A DNA stretch of 64,000 bases. Source: Ignavibacteria bacterium. Lineage in GTDB: Bacteria > Bacteroidota > Ignavibacteria > Tepidaquicellales > Tepidaquicellaceae. Both the position numbers and the translations under genes were made by a program. The DNA lies in contig JADJTX010000015.1 in the NCBI GenBank assembly GCA_016710985.1, positions 62,001 through 126,000 on the forward strand, in the 5' to 3' direction. The notes under the pieces were generated by a model. That model was not told the DNA's origin and searched no databases. It was given only the letters and a program-made list of their open reading frames with translations. Shown here in pieces: positions 29,424-42,500 of this stretch. Within the stretch, counting starts at the first letter, position 1. The number at the start of each line of letters is the position of its first letter.

Positions 29424-32400
29424 TTAAATTAATGCCGTAACTTTCTGGAAGACGTGGAATGAATTTGATATACTGACAATAAATTTATCGTCAATATTGC
29501 TTTTTAAAAACTTTAAAAAAGTTTTATTTAAATATCTTTTTTCTTCGTTTATTTTATTTACGGAATTATATGGAGCAGAATATGGTCTGTTTTCAATTTC
29601 ATTATTAGTCTTATCGAGTATTTGATTCAGCTTTTCTGCAAACAGTTTAATGTGTGGTTCACTCATAATGGTGGTATGTTCAGTATCCGGGATTACATGT
29701 GATTCAAGCCCCTCCTCTGCAAGCTTTCTCCAGCCTTCTTTGTTCTCAGCTTTGTAATTTGCACATTCAATCAGAGTTATTTTACCCGGATATTTTGAAG
29801 CAACATATCTGTCCTGCGCCTTGAAATGTATCTGTCTTATTTCATCGAATATTTTTTTCTTGGAATCACTTAGCATATATTCTGCTTTCTCCTTAATTCC
29901 CTTTTTTGTTTTAAAATAAACATATGCAGAATAATTTTTTACAACTGTCCACAGAGCTCCTGCTCTTAAATGATGTAAACTTCTTACCATAAAATGCCTG
30001 GCATCTCTCTTCGGCGGAATATATGGCTTCGGAGTTGATATAAACGGCGGCCACGTGTCAAATATAGCTAATAAAGCGACTTCGTGTCCGGCTTTTCTTA
30101 ATTGCTGAGCCATTTCAAAAGCAACTCTGCCGCCAAAACATCTCCCTCCAAGTAAATACGGTCCTTCAGCCTGTAATGATTGAATTTCTTTTACATAAAA
30201 CGCAGCCATCTCTTTTAAATCAGTATGCGGCTGCTCTTTGCCATCCTGACCAAGTGGCTCTAAAACATACACCGGCTGATCAGATGGAATATATTTTATT
30301 AATTTCTGAAGTGTTAATGCCGTTTGTGCAGCAGGAGGAACATAGAAAAAAGGCAGTTTTGAACCTCCGGATTTAACCGGAACAAGTGATCTCCACGAAG
30401 GTTTCCAATCTTCATCCTTTAAAATTTTTGAGAGTCCTTTAATCGTCGGAGAATTGAACAGAGTTGAAATTGCAAGCTTTCGTCCTGTTAGTTTTTCAAT
30501 GTATCCGAATATTTGAAGAGCTAGTATTGAATGTCCCCCCAATTCAAAAAAATTATCGTTGATTCCAACTCTTTCTACACCCAGAAGTTTTTCCCAGTTT
30601 TTTGCAAGCATCCATTCTATCTCATTACCCGGAGCTTCATATCCACTTCTTTGTTCACCTATTTCAGGCTGTGGTAATGCTTTCTTGTCAATTTTTCCGT
30701 TTGGGGTCAGCGGCAAATTCTCAAGCTCTACCCATATCGAAGGAACCATGTATTCGGGAAGTTTAACACGAAGATATTCCATCACTTCTGTTTTGTCAAA
30801 AATACCTTTAGGTACTACATACCCTATTAAAATTTTACTGCCATCTTTAACAAACGCTGTTACAACAGCATTACTTACGAGTTCACATTCCTGAAGTACA
30901 CTCTCTATTTCCCCGGGCTCAATACGGTAACCTCTGATTTTTAACTGTTCATCTTTCCTTCCCTGATATTCAATGTTCCCGTTAGATAACCATCTTCCTA
31001 AGTCTCCGGTTTTATATAACCTCACAACAACATCATTTTCAACGGGATTTTTTATAAATTTTTCTTCCGATAGATCCGGACTATTCAAATAGCCTCAGGC
31101 TAACCCTTCTCCTCAATGCATATTTCTCCTGTTACACCAACCGGAACATTATTTTGACACTCATCTAAAATATACACAACTGTATTTGAAATTGGTTTTC
31201 CTATTGGAGGAGTTATGTAAGAATCTTTTTCGGATAGTTCATAGAAGCTCGTAACTACAGTGTTCTCCGTAGGTCCGTAATTATTTACTAATTTGAATGT
31301 CTTATGCTCCATTAATAGACCTTGTAACTTGTCTCCGCCTGTAAGTAAATATCGCAAGGAATCTAATTTATCGAGTGATTCATTAATAAATTCCGGCACA
31401 ATTGCCGTCGGCATAAAACTATGTGTTATTCTGTTTTGATTAATTAAGTTTAATAAAGCATCAGTTGATAAACGTGTGTCATCATCAATAATAGTTATTG
31501 AAGCACCGGCAGATAAATATGGCCAGATCTCCCAACCGAAAGCGTCAAATCCAACTCCGGCCATTGCAGTACAACGGCTTTGTGAGGTTACTTTGTAAGT
31601 TTGATTATGCCACATTATCAGATTTAATAAACCTGAATTTTCAATCATCACTCCCTTTGGTTTACCGGTTGATCCTGATGTGTAAATTACATATGCGAGC
31701 TGATCAGGCTTAATGATTTTATCAGGATTATCATAAGACATTTTGTCTATCTTTGACCAGTCTCCGCCTATTTCAATGATCTCAATTTTTTCAGATACAG
31801 GTATTTTAGATCTGAATGATTTACTGCTCAAAACAATTGCAGCATCTGTGTCCTCAAGCATGAATCTGATTCGTTCATCCGGATATTCAGGATCAACCGG
31901 TACATATGCACCGCCTGACTTTAATACTCCCAGTATCCCGATAATCATTCCTGCACTTCTGTCCATGCAAATAGGAATAAGAGTTTCATCTTTTACTCCT
32001 TTACTTATTAAATAGTGCGCCAGTTTATTTGAACGTTCATTTAGTTCTTTGTAAGTTAATTTTTCACTTCCAAAAAATATTGCTGGGCTGTCCGGTGTTT
32101 TTTCTGCATGTTCCTCAAATAAATCAATTGGTGTTTTGTCTGTTTGGAAATCAACTTTAGTATTATTAAACTCAACCCTTAACATGTGCAGTTCTTCTTT
32201 TGTCAGCATGGACATCTCCCCGACATTTTGTTCCGGGTTCAATACGATAGACTTTAGTAACTCTTTAAAATGTTCGATCATTCTGTTTATCGTATCAGCA
32301 TTAAAGAGATCAGTGCAATACTGAATATTGCCGACAAAACCCTGAGCTGTTTCATTTATGTTTACAGTAAGATCAAACTTAGCTGATGTATGTTCGTGAC

Positions 32401-33520
32401 CTTCCTTGGAGAGCATTACATTTCCTAATTGCAGCTTTGGAATATCAGGTGTATTCTGTAATACAAACATTACCTGAAATATAGGAGTCCTGCTTTGATC
32501 CCTGTCCTTCACTACCGCATCCACCACCTTCTCAAACGGCACATCCTGATATTCATATGCCTTCAGTGTTGTTGCTTTAATTTTTTGAAGTAAATCTTTA
32601 AAGCCTTCGTTTCCATTTACTTCACTTCTCAATGCAAGCGTATTTATAAAGAAGCCTATCAGCCCTTCGAGATTCTGCTGCTGCCTGCCCGCTACCGGCG
32701 TGCCGATACAGATGTCGTGCTGAGAGCTGTATCTGTAAAGCAATACGTTCAGCGCTGCAAGCAAAGTCATAAACAGTGTCGTCCCGTTTTCCTGTGATAT
32801 TTTATTCAGCTTATCCGATATGTCCTTTTCAATTTTAAATCCTGCAACAGCTCCCCGTATGCTCTGCATCGCAGGTCTGTTAAAATCTGTCGGCAGCTGC
32901 AGCGGCTCTGATCCCGCAAGGTTCTCCTTCCAGTACTCAAGCTTCTTCTCAAGTACTTCGCCCTGAAGATACTTCCTCTGCCACATCGCATAATCCGCAT
33001 ACTGCAATGGCAGCGGCTGAAGCTTCGGCTCTCTTCCCTCTTCAAATGCTCCGTATAATTCAACAAGCTCCTTCACTATCACCGACGTTGACCAGCCGTC
33101 CGAAGCTATATGATGCAGCGTCACCGCAAGTACGTGATCTTCTTCACTCATCTTTATAAGTTGAGCTCTTAACATATAATCTTCCGATAAATTAAACGGC
33201 GTGCTGATCAGCTGCTTTATGTAACTCTGTAACTTGTCTTTATCTTTATCCTCACTGTATTCTTTTCCGTCTATGGTTTCTAAACTCCATCCCTCACTGT
33301 CTTTGATAAACTGATAGCCCACGCCTTCTTCTTCACGTATCACCGTGCGGAGAACTTCGTGCCGTTCGATTATGCTTCTTAATGATCTTTCCAATGCTTC
33401 CGTGTTCAGCTTACCTGTCAATCTCAGCACCGACGGTACGTGATACTGAACGCTGCCTTCAAGATGATCTATGAACCAAAGTCTCTCCTGACTGAATGAC
33501 AATGGTATCCTTTGAGGACG
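29424..33520 (-). other. NRPS-B module 6: C-A(Leu)-T-TE
   Basis: Condensation domain HHIASDGWST (about 32160-33520). Adenylation domain (about 30660-32140; GFDAFGWEIWPYL, NNYGPTENTVV) code D-A-W-F-L-G-N-V-V-K, a classical Leu code; it is interrupted near 31095-31115 in the glycine-rich segment before core A7. Carrier FFELGGHSILALQI. The thioesterase (about 29620-30390) belongs to the alpha/beta hydrolase family; its nucleophile elbow reads GGRCFGG with Cys (codon 30138-30140) instead of Ser, followed by FDTWPP for the acidic residue and DTEHTTIMSEPH for the His. It should release the peptide by hydrolysis or cyclisation. Confidence 0.85.
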
Positions 33521-36500
33521 TTCCTTTATTACTTCAATTGCAGGCAGCACTTCCGCATCTGACTGAACTTCAAGCTGTCCTGAAAGCAATGCTACTGTCG
33601 GATAATCAAAGATATCTCCGATCGGCATCTCTACATTAAATGCTTTTCGTATCGCTGATATTAATCTTACTGCCAAAAGCGAGTGACCGCCAAGCTCAAA
33701 GAAATCATCGTGTATGCCTACCTGATCAACTTCTAAAACTTCTTTCCATATCTCTGCTAACTTAGTTTCTGCTTCATTACGCGGAGCCGTAAATCCTTCA
33801 CTCATTATATCAAGTGTCTCAGGATCCGGTAATGCATTCCTGTCTGTCTTACCATTTGCGGTTAATGGAAACTCTGTAAGCTCTATCAACACAGAAGGTA
33901 CCATGTATTCAGGAAGCTTCTCTTTTAAGAAACTTGTGATCGCTTCTTTATCAAATCCTCTTCCGGTTTCTCTTCCGGTTTCTTTGTCAATGGTTACATA
34001 GCCGACTAATCTTCTGTTGCCCTGCTTATCTTCTCTCGCAAGCACTACTGCCTGAGATACTGACTCACTCTGCTGAAGTACACTCTCTATCTCGCCAAGC
34101 TCTATCCTGTATCCTCTTATCTTTATCTGATCATCTACACGTCCAATGAAAAGTATATTACCATCCGGTAAATATTTCACAAGATCACCTGTCCCGTACA
34201 TTAACGAGTCATGTTCATCATCTTTATGAACTTTATGAACTTTACTAACTTTATGAACTTTATGAACTTTATGAACTTTTTCAAACGGATTCTCTACAAA
34301 CTTTGCTTTCGTTAATTCTTCATTGTTAAAATATCCTCTGGCGACTCCGTCTCCCGATATATAAAGTTCTCCCGGTACGCCTGCCGGACACAGCTGCCTG
34401 TCTTTTGTTAAAATGTAAACCTGCGTATTCGAGAACGGCTTTCCGATAGGAATCGTATTAACAAAGTTTGTATAGTCTGTTTGTGTGTCCACTTCGTGAA
34501 GCAGTTTTCCGATAGTTGTCTCCGTCGGTCCGTAGTGATTTACTATTCTGCAATCTGTACCCGTCTCTCTGATCTTTTCAATCAGCTCCGATTGAAGTGC
34601 TTCACCGCCGAATACCAGCAGCTTCTTTGGCAACAGTAACTTATCTTCATTCATCAAAGCTTTCCAGTGCGAAGGAACTATCTTTAAACAATCTATGCTG
34701 TGTTCTTTAAAATATCCGTGTATGTATTCTATGTTGCTTACTGATTCTTTTGTAAATAAATGCAATGCTCCGCCTGTTAACAGCGAACTGTAGATCACAG
34801 TATTCCCAAGATCGGTTGCAATGGTTGAAACCAACGCAAATGAACGGCTCTCATTTATACTTATCTTTTCATTTAATCCAAATACATAATCAACAAGACT
34901 TCTGTGTTCTATCATAACGCCTTTTGGCTTACCCGTCGAGCCCGATGTATAGATCACGTATGCTAAATTATCAGGTGATACTTTTGTCTGAAGGTTTTCT
35001 TTCGGTTCGCCTGTTACTTTTTCTATTTCTATTACTTCGATGTTTTCTGTAAAAGGTAATTTTGATCTGCTCTGTTTACTGCTTACAATTATTTTAGCTT
35101 TGGTATCTTCAAGCATGTATCTGATCCTGTCCTGCGGGAAGTCCGTATCGACCGGCACATAAGCTGCACCCGATTTCATTATGCCAAGCATTCCGATCAT
35201 CATCTCAATACCGCGTTGCGAATACAGCGGAACGGCTGTTTCTTCCTTAACTCCTTTGCTTCTCAGATAATGAGCCAGCTGATTTGAACGTTCATTTAAT
35301 TCAAGATAAGAAAGTTCTTTGCCTTCGAAAACAACTGCAGCTGCGTGAGGTGTCTTTTTAACCTGATCCTCGAACAGATCAACTATGCTCTTGTCTTTCG
35401 GATAAATTACCGCTGAAGTATTTATCTCTGCTGACAACTGATGCTCTTCCTCTTTGCTCAGCATCGGCAGAAGACCTATCTTCTGATCCGGATCTTTTAT
35501 GACTGATCTGAGCAGCTCTTTGAAATGCTCTGTCATGCGGCTTATCATCCGCTCCGAATAAAGATCCGACCTGTACTGAACCGATACCATCAGGCCGTTT
35601 GGAGTTTCATTTACAAAAAATGTTATCTCAAACTTCGATACATTATTCTCAAATGCTTCCGTACTCATCCGCACCTCGCCAAGCTGCAGCTGCGGAACCT
35701 CAGGTGTATTATGCAATACCAGCATCACCTGAAACAGCGGGCTTCTGCCCGGATCTCTGTCCTTCACTACCGCATCTACCACTTTCTCAAACGGAACTTC
35801 CTGATGTGAGTATGCATCAAGTGTCGTCTGCTTTACCTGATGAAGCAACTCAATGAATGTTTCATCATTGCTTACTTCACTTCGCAGAGCAAGTGTATTT
35901 ACAAAGAATCCGATAAGGTTTTCGATCTCCTGCTGCGGACGGTTGGTAATGGAAGTTCCTACTGATATGTCACTCTGTCCGCTGTACCTGTATAGCAGCA
36001 CATTAAAAGCTGAAAGCAAGGTCATGAACAATGTACTGCCCTGCTGACGGCTTAATTCATTAAGTCCGTTTGCTGTTTCCTTTTCTACCTTAAAGCTCTG
36101 AGTTGTGCCGCTGTTTGTTTTCACGCTTGAGCGCATGAGATCAGAAGGAAGATGTAAAACTGAAACTCCGTCCAGTTTCTTTTTCCAGTAGTCAAGCTTT
36201 TTATCTTATACCTCTCCCTGCAGATAATTCCTCTGCCATATCGCAAAATCCGCATACTGAAGTTTCAATGACTCTAAAGTTAAAGGATTACCTTCTTCAT
36301 AAGATCTGTAAAGCTCCGTCACATCCTTTACTATGATCGGCATTGACCACGCATCCGAAGCAATATGGTGCATTGTTACTACAAGTATGCTCTCATCTTC
36401 CTGAAGATTGATCAGCTCTGCACGAAGCATATAATCTTTTGACAAGTCGAAAGGTATGTTGATAAGCTGCTGTATGTAATCCTTCAAAGCTGTGCATCAT

Positions 36501-39500
36501 CCTTAAAAACCGTACCGTCTGTGATTCCTAACTTCCACTCATCTGTACTCTTGATATGCTGATAAGGGCTGCCGTCTTCCTGAAGGATCACCGTACGGAG
36601 CACTTCGTGACGGCTGATGATCTCACGCAATGAATATGTTAACGCTTCTGTATTTATTTTACCTTTGAACCGCAAAACGGATCTGACATGGTATTGAATG
36701 CTTCCTTCTAACTGATCAATGAACCAAAGCCGCTCCTGACTGAAAGACAGTGGTATTTTTTCCGGGCGATTTGATAAGACTTCGATTGAAGGCAGTACTT
36801 CTGAATCAGACTGGTTCTGAAGTTGTGATGCAAGCAACGCTACTGTCGGATATTTAAAAATAATAGTGATGGGTATTTCCAGTCTTAACTCTCTTCTTAT
36901 TGCTGATATCAAACTTATTGCATCCAGTGAGTGCCCACCCAGATCAATGAATTCATCATGTATACCTATCCTGTCAATATCTAAAACCTCCTGCCAGATT
37001 TCTGCCAGCTTTGCTTCAATGTCATTGCGGGGAGATTCATACTGTTTGCTTAATTCACCTGAAGTCTCAGGATCAGGTAATCCCTTTCTGTCTATCTTTC
37101 CGTTTGATGTCAAAGGAAAACTCTCTAACTCAACCCACTGCGCTGGGATCATATAATCAGGTAATCTGCCGGATAAGTATAATATCAATGCTTCTTTGTT
37201 AAAAATATTTTCAGGCACTACATAAGCTGTCAGTCTTCGGTTGCCAGAATTATCCTCTCTTGCAAGTATCACTGATTGCTTAACCTCATCGCACTGCTGA
37301 AGCACACTTTCAATCTCTCCGAGTTCGATTCTGTATCCGCTTATCTTTACCTGATCATCCGTCCTGCCCTTGTATTCTATATTGCCGTCCGGGAGCCATC
37401 GTCCCAGATCTCCGGTCCTGTATAGTTTAGCGCCTGCTTCGCCGAACGGATCTGTTATGAACTTCTCTTTTGTCAGTTCGGGTAAATTCAAATATCCAAT
37501 TGATAAACCGTCGCCACCTATGCATATCTCACCGGTTACTCCTGCGGGAAGCAGCTCCTGATTTTCATCAAGTATGTATATTCTTACATTATCTATTGGC
37601 TTACCGATCGGAATTTCATTTCTTAAATTTACTGTATCATTCTGAATATTAAAACAAAATATACTGCATCCTACTGTTGCTTCTGTCGGTCCGTATTCAT
37701 TAATTATCTCCACATCAATTCTTTTTTCGATCAGATAACTTAACTGACTCAACAATAATGCTTCACCTCCAATCACCAGTTTCTTAGTCAAAAGGTTTCC
37801 GTCAGGAAGCTTCATCTTCGTCTGCAATAGCTCCAAATGCGAAGGGGTGATCTTAATGAAATCATATGGAGCAAACTTCTGAAGATTAATGTCATCAAAA
37901 ACATCAACAGATTGACTCGAACCTATGACGACTGACTTACCTTTTATCAACGGCATGAAAATACCTGTTACTGATGCGTCGAAAGTATATGATAAGTGTA
38001 TATAGCTTCCTGCATTGCTGCCATCATTGTTTATGTAATTGGTTTTGCCGTTAGTAAGATAACTAAATAAGTTCTTATGCTGTATCATCACGCCTTTGGG
38101 ATTACCTGTTGAACCGGAAGTATAAATAATATAAGCGAGATCATCTCCTTCTATTACTTTTCCCGGGTTGTCAGTATTCATTTTCTCAAATTGAGACATA
38201 CCCTCGTCGATGATTATGACATTCTCTTCAGATGTGTGCGTAAAATTTGATTTGTTTTCATGATTTGTAACAATTAATTCACTACCGGTATTATCGACCA
38301 TGTATTTTATTCTTTCATCAGGATAATCCGGATCAATCGGCACATAAGATCCTCCGGATTTTAGTATGCCAATTATTGCTATGATCATCTCAAATGAATT
38401 CTCCAGGCAAACAGGGACAGGAATATTTTCTTTAATGCCTTTACTGATAAGATAATGTGCTAACCGGTTTGCACGTGTATTTAAAACTTCATAAGTGATT
38501 TTATCGTCTTTACAAATCAACGCAATAGCATCCGGTGTTTTAAATACCTGTCCCTCAAACAACTCAATTGCACTCTTGTATTTCTGAGTATCTGTTCTCC
38601 TACGGTTAAACTCTTCGAGTATCTCATGCTCTTCGGCAGAGGTAAGCAGCTTAACATCCCTCAGCTTTTCATTTTCATTTTTAATAAACTGAAATAATAC
38701 ATGTTCAAAATGATTACGTATTTCATTTACATATTCGTCTTTAAGCAAACCGGAGTTATATGAAAAACGGACACTTACTTTTTCCGCATTCACTATTGTT
38801 AGACTCAGCGGGAAATTGTTCTGCTCCGTTACAAGTATGTTCTCAACTTTCAGTTTCCAGTCATGAGAGGATATTAATTTACTTATCGGATAATTCTGGA
38901 ATGTAAGAGTAGTGTCAAACAGATCACCGTGTAATCCTGACCATTTCTGAATATCGTGTATTGGAGTGAACTGATATTGTCTTGACAAGGCTTCTTTATT
39001 TTGCATGCTCCTTAACCAGTCTCCTATCTTTTCATTCTGCAGTATAGTTGCACAAGAAGGAACTGTGTTGATATACATTCCAACACGATTTTCTACACCG
39101 GGTAAATCATCAGGACGCCCGGAAACCGTAACTCCAAAAATTATTTCTTTACTTCCTGAATACCTGTGTAAAAGATATGACCAAACTCCCTGTATTAATG
39201 TATTTAGTGTAATTCGATTTGCCTGAGCATAACTTTGAATTTTTTCAGAATAAGAAGTATCCAACTCAAGTGTGGATTGTTTATATAACCCCAGACCTTT
39301 TGTTCTCTCTGAAGTCGTTTCTATAAAAGGAAGCAGGGAACTGTCTCCGGTAGTATTCAGATAATTACCCCAGAATTTTTTTTCATCTTCTTTTTCAAGT
39401 CTTTCAATGTATCGGATATAATCTTCAAACCGGTCATCTTCCCCGGGTTTTATTTCAATACCTGAAACAACAGAATCGTAAACGTTTAAAAACTCTTCAA

Positions 39501-42500
39501 CCAATATCTGAAGCGACCACCCGTCAAACAATATATGATGATATGTGAGAAGCATTCGGTAGCGGTCATCACTTATCCGGAATAAAGCAACACGCATCAA
39601 CGGAGCTGATTTGAAAACGAAACCTTTAGCCCTGTCTGATCTTGTATATTCTTTAATCTCGTTTTCAATCTCACCCGGATCTGTTTTTCTGTGATCGATA
39701 ATCTCAACTGATATTTCAGCTTCTCTGTAAACACATTGAACCGGAACTTTGAATGAATCATAATAAAATCCGCTTCGCAGAATACTGTGATTATTTAAAA
39801 CAGAGTTCCAGCTTCTAATCAATTTATCAATATCCGGATTTACCAGATCACAGGCAAGTTGATTAATGTAAGATCCTGCTCTCCCATCATACAAAGAATG
39901 AAACAGCATCCCCTGCTGAAGTCCGCTCAACCTGTATAAAGCTTCGATCGACTCTCTCCTCGCTTTGCCTTTGTACGGCTCTTCAAGGAATTTATCCAGC
40001 TCTTCATATCTGACCTCTGATCCCAATCCATAATCCGAAGGCGTAAATATCTCTCCTGATCTCTGCTGCTCAACACAGTGCGCTATCAGTTCTTCAAGTT
40101 TCGTTTTATATATTTCTGTCAGCTTTCCTATCGTTTCATTATCAAAATGCCTGCTGCTGTAATTCCATCTCAGCGTTAACTTCCCGCCCTGCACAAATCC
40201 GTTTATCATCAGCTTCTCTTTTACAATATGCTCACCGCTTATGTCCTCTCCCTTTGACTCGCCTGCGCCTGAAAACAATTTGCCCGAGCTTACTACATTG
40301 TCAAGCTGCCCGAGATAGTTAAACACTACATCCCAGTTTCCTTTATCTCTAAGCTTCTCATCTTTATTTATATATTTTAATACTCCGTAGCCCAGCCCCT
40401 TGTCCGGTATTCTGCGCAGCTGTTCCTTCACAGCTTTGATCGAATCCGATAAAGTTTTATTTATTTCCGGTTCAATTAGTACAGGATAAAGATTTGTAAA
40501 CCAACCAACCGTCCTGCTTGTATCTATATTCTCTGAGCTTTCTGAAATGCTTTCTCTGCCGTGTCCTTCAAGTCCTATGACTATTTTATCTTTTGCTCCC
40601 CATTCACAAATTGTCTGTGCAAGAGCGCAAAGAAGCATGTCGTTTATCTCAGTATGATATGCACGCGGAACTTCCTGCAATAACTCCTTAGTCCTTTCAG
40701 AGTCAAGACGCATCACCTGACTTTCAAGATCTTTTGCCCTTACAGCTCCGGTAAATTCTTTGTCAACCTTCAGTGCTTCATAGCTGTCTGCTGTCTCTTC
40801 CCAGTAATTGATCTGTGATAATAATCTTCTGCTCTTTCCGTATTCAGCAAGAGCTTCATACCACTGTCTGTATGAACTGCTCTTTAGTCCAAGTTCTGCT
40901 TTTTCATTCTTCGTAAATCCATTCAGAAGAAGTTCAAGGTCGTCAAGAATTATCCGCCATGATACTCCGTCAACCGCAAGGTAGTGCACTATGATTAAGA
41001 TCGTGTTGCTTGTTTCACTCTCAGGAGTTTCGATAAATACAAACTTTGCCATTTCTCCCTTCTCTATATTAAGACTGCTCTGATATTTCTCAGCATGCTC
41101 TTTTATCTTTTCGGCAAGAGAACTTGCTTGTGCTGATTTCAGGTCCAATACATTCAATACGCCTTTCTCTGTCCCGTACTCCTGAATCCAGTCTCCGTCT
41201 GCTTTATGATAAATAAATCTAAGTGCATCGTGATGAGCTGTCAGCATTTCAACTGCAATACCGAGCATCTCCGGTGTCACTGTCTTATCTATTGATAATA
41301 AAACACTTTGGTTAAAATGTGAAGTGTCTGTATCGGAAACTGAATCTGATCCATCTAAATACCATTGCTGTATCGGAAGCAATCCGCTTCTGCCTGTTAA
41401 TGATCCCTGCTCTGCAGTTAATTCAGATGCCGTACGTTCTGCCAGTACTGCGCTCAGACCGCTTATTGTCTGATGAATAAATATATCCTTCGGCTTCAAT
41501 TCATATCCCATCCTCCTTGCACGGCTCAGCACCTGTATCGTTATGATCGAATCACCGCCAAGCTCGAAGAAGTTATCATTTATTCCCACACGCTCTACAC
41601 GAAGCAGTTCTTTCCAGATCTCCGCCAGTACCAGCTCTGTCTCATTTCGCGGAGCTGCATACTCATTGCTTACAAGTTCGCTTGCATCAGGGTCAGGCAA
41701 TGCTCTCTTATCGATCTTACCGTTCTGTGTCAGCGGAAGACTCTCCATCTCTACCCACAATGAAGGTATCATGTAATCCGGAAGTCTGATGTTAAGATAA
41801 TTTATAATTGCATCTTTGTTAAATGCTCCATCGGGAACGACATATCCTACAAGCCTTTTACTTTCACCGGACGTTTGGCGCGCAAGTACTACCGACTGCC
41901 GGACCAATCCGCTTTCCTGTAAAGTATTCTCAATCTCTCCAAGCTCAATTCTGTATCCGCGTATCTTTACCTGATCATCGATCCTCCCGAGATACTCTAT
42001 GTTACCGTCAGCAAGCCACCGTCCCCGGTCGCCTGTCCTGTATAGCCTTGCTCCTTCTTCCTTGCTGAACGGATCTTTTACAAATTTTTCTTCTGTCAGA
42101 TCTGTGCGGTTTAAATATCCTATCGAAACACCTGCGCCGCTTATGCATATTTCTCCCGGTACTCCGGCAGGTGATATTTCTCCTCCTTCACTTAATATAT
42201 ATATCTGAACATTATCTATAGGCTTTCCGATGGATATTTCATTTTTCAAATTTCCATTAACTCCCGCAGCGTTAAACTCATATACACTGCAACCTACAGT
42301 CGTCTCAGTCGGTCCGTACTCATTTACAATGTTTACATCAATTCTATTTTCAGTAAAGTAACTAATGTGACTATGAAGCAATGCTTCACCTCCAATCACT
42401 AACTTCTTCGTTAACAATCCGCCGTCCCCTGTTTTCATTTTTGCCTGTATCAATCCAAGATGCAACGGTGTTAATTTTATAAAATCATATGGCGCATATT

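Noticed and set aside
31095..31097. TGA read as Arg (alternative genetic code)
   Set aside because: TGA ends yjbQ, coaX and the PorV-like gene at sensible positions, and the codon sits beside a clear one-base loss, so error or mutation is simpler.
35525..35809. Plus-strand open frames antisense to NRPS-B, repeated at 46607-46891
   Set aside because: They recur only because the NRPS block is duplicated; composition is that of a shadow frame opposite a conserved coding region.
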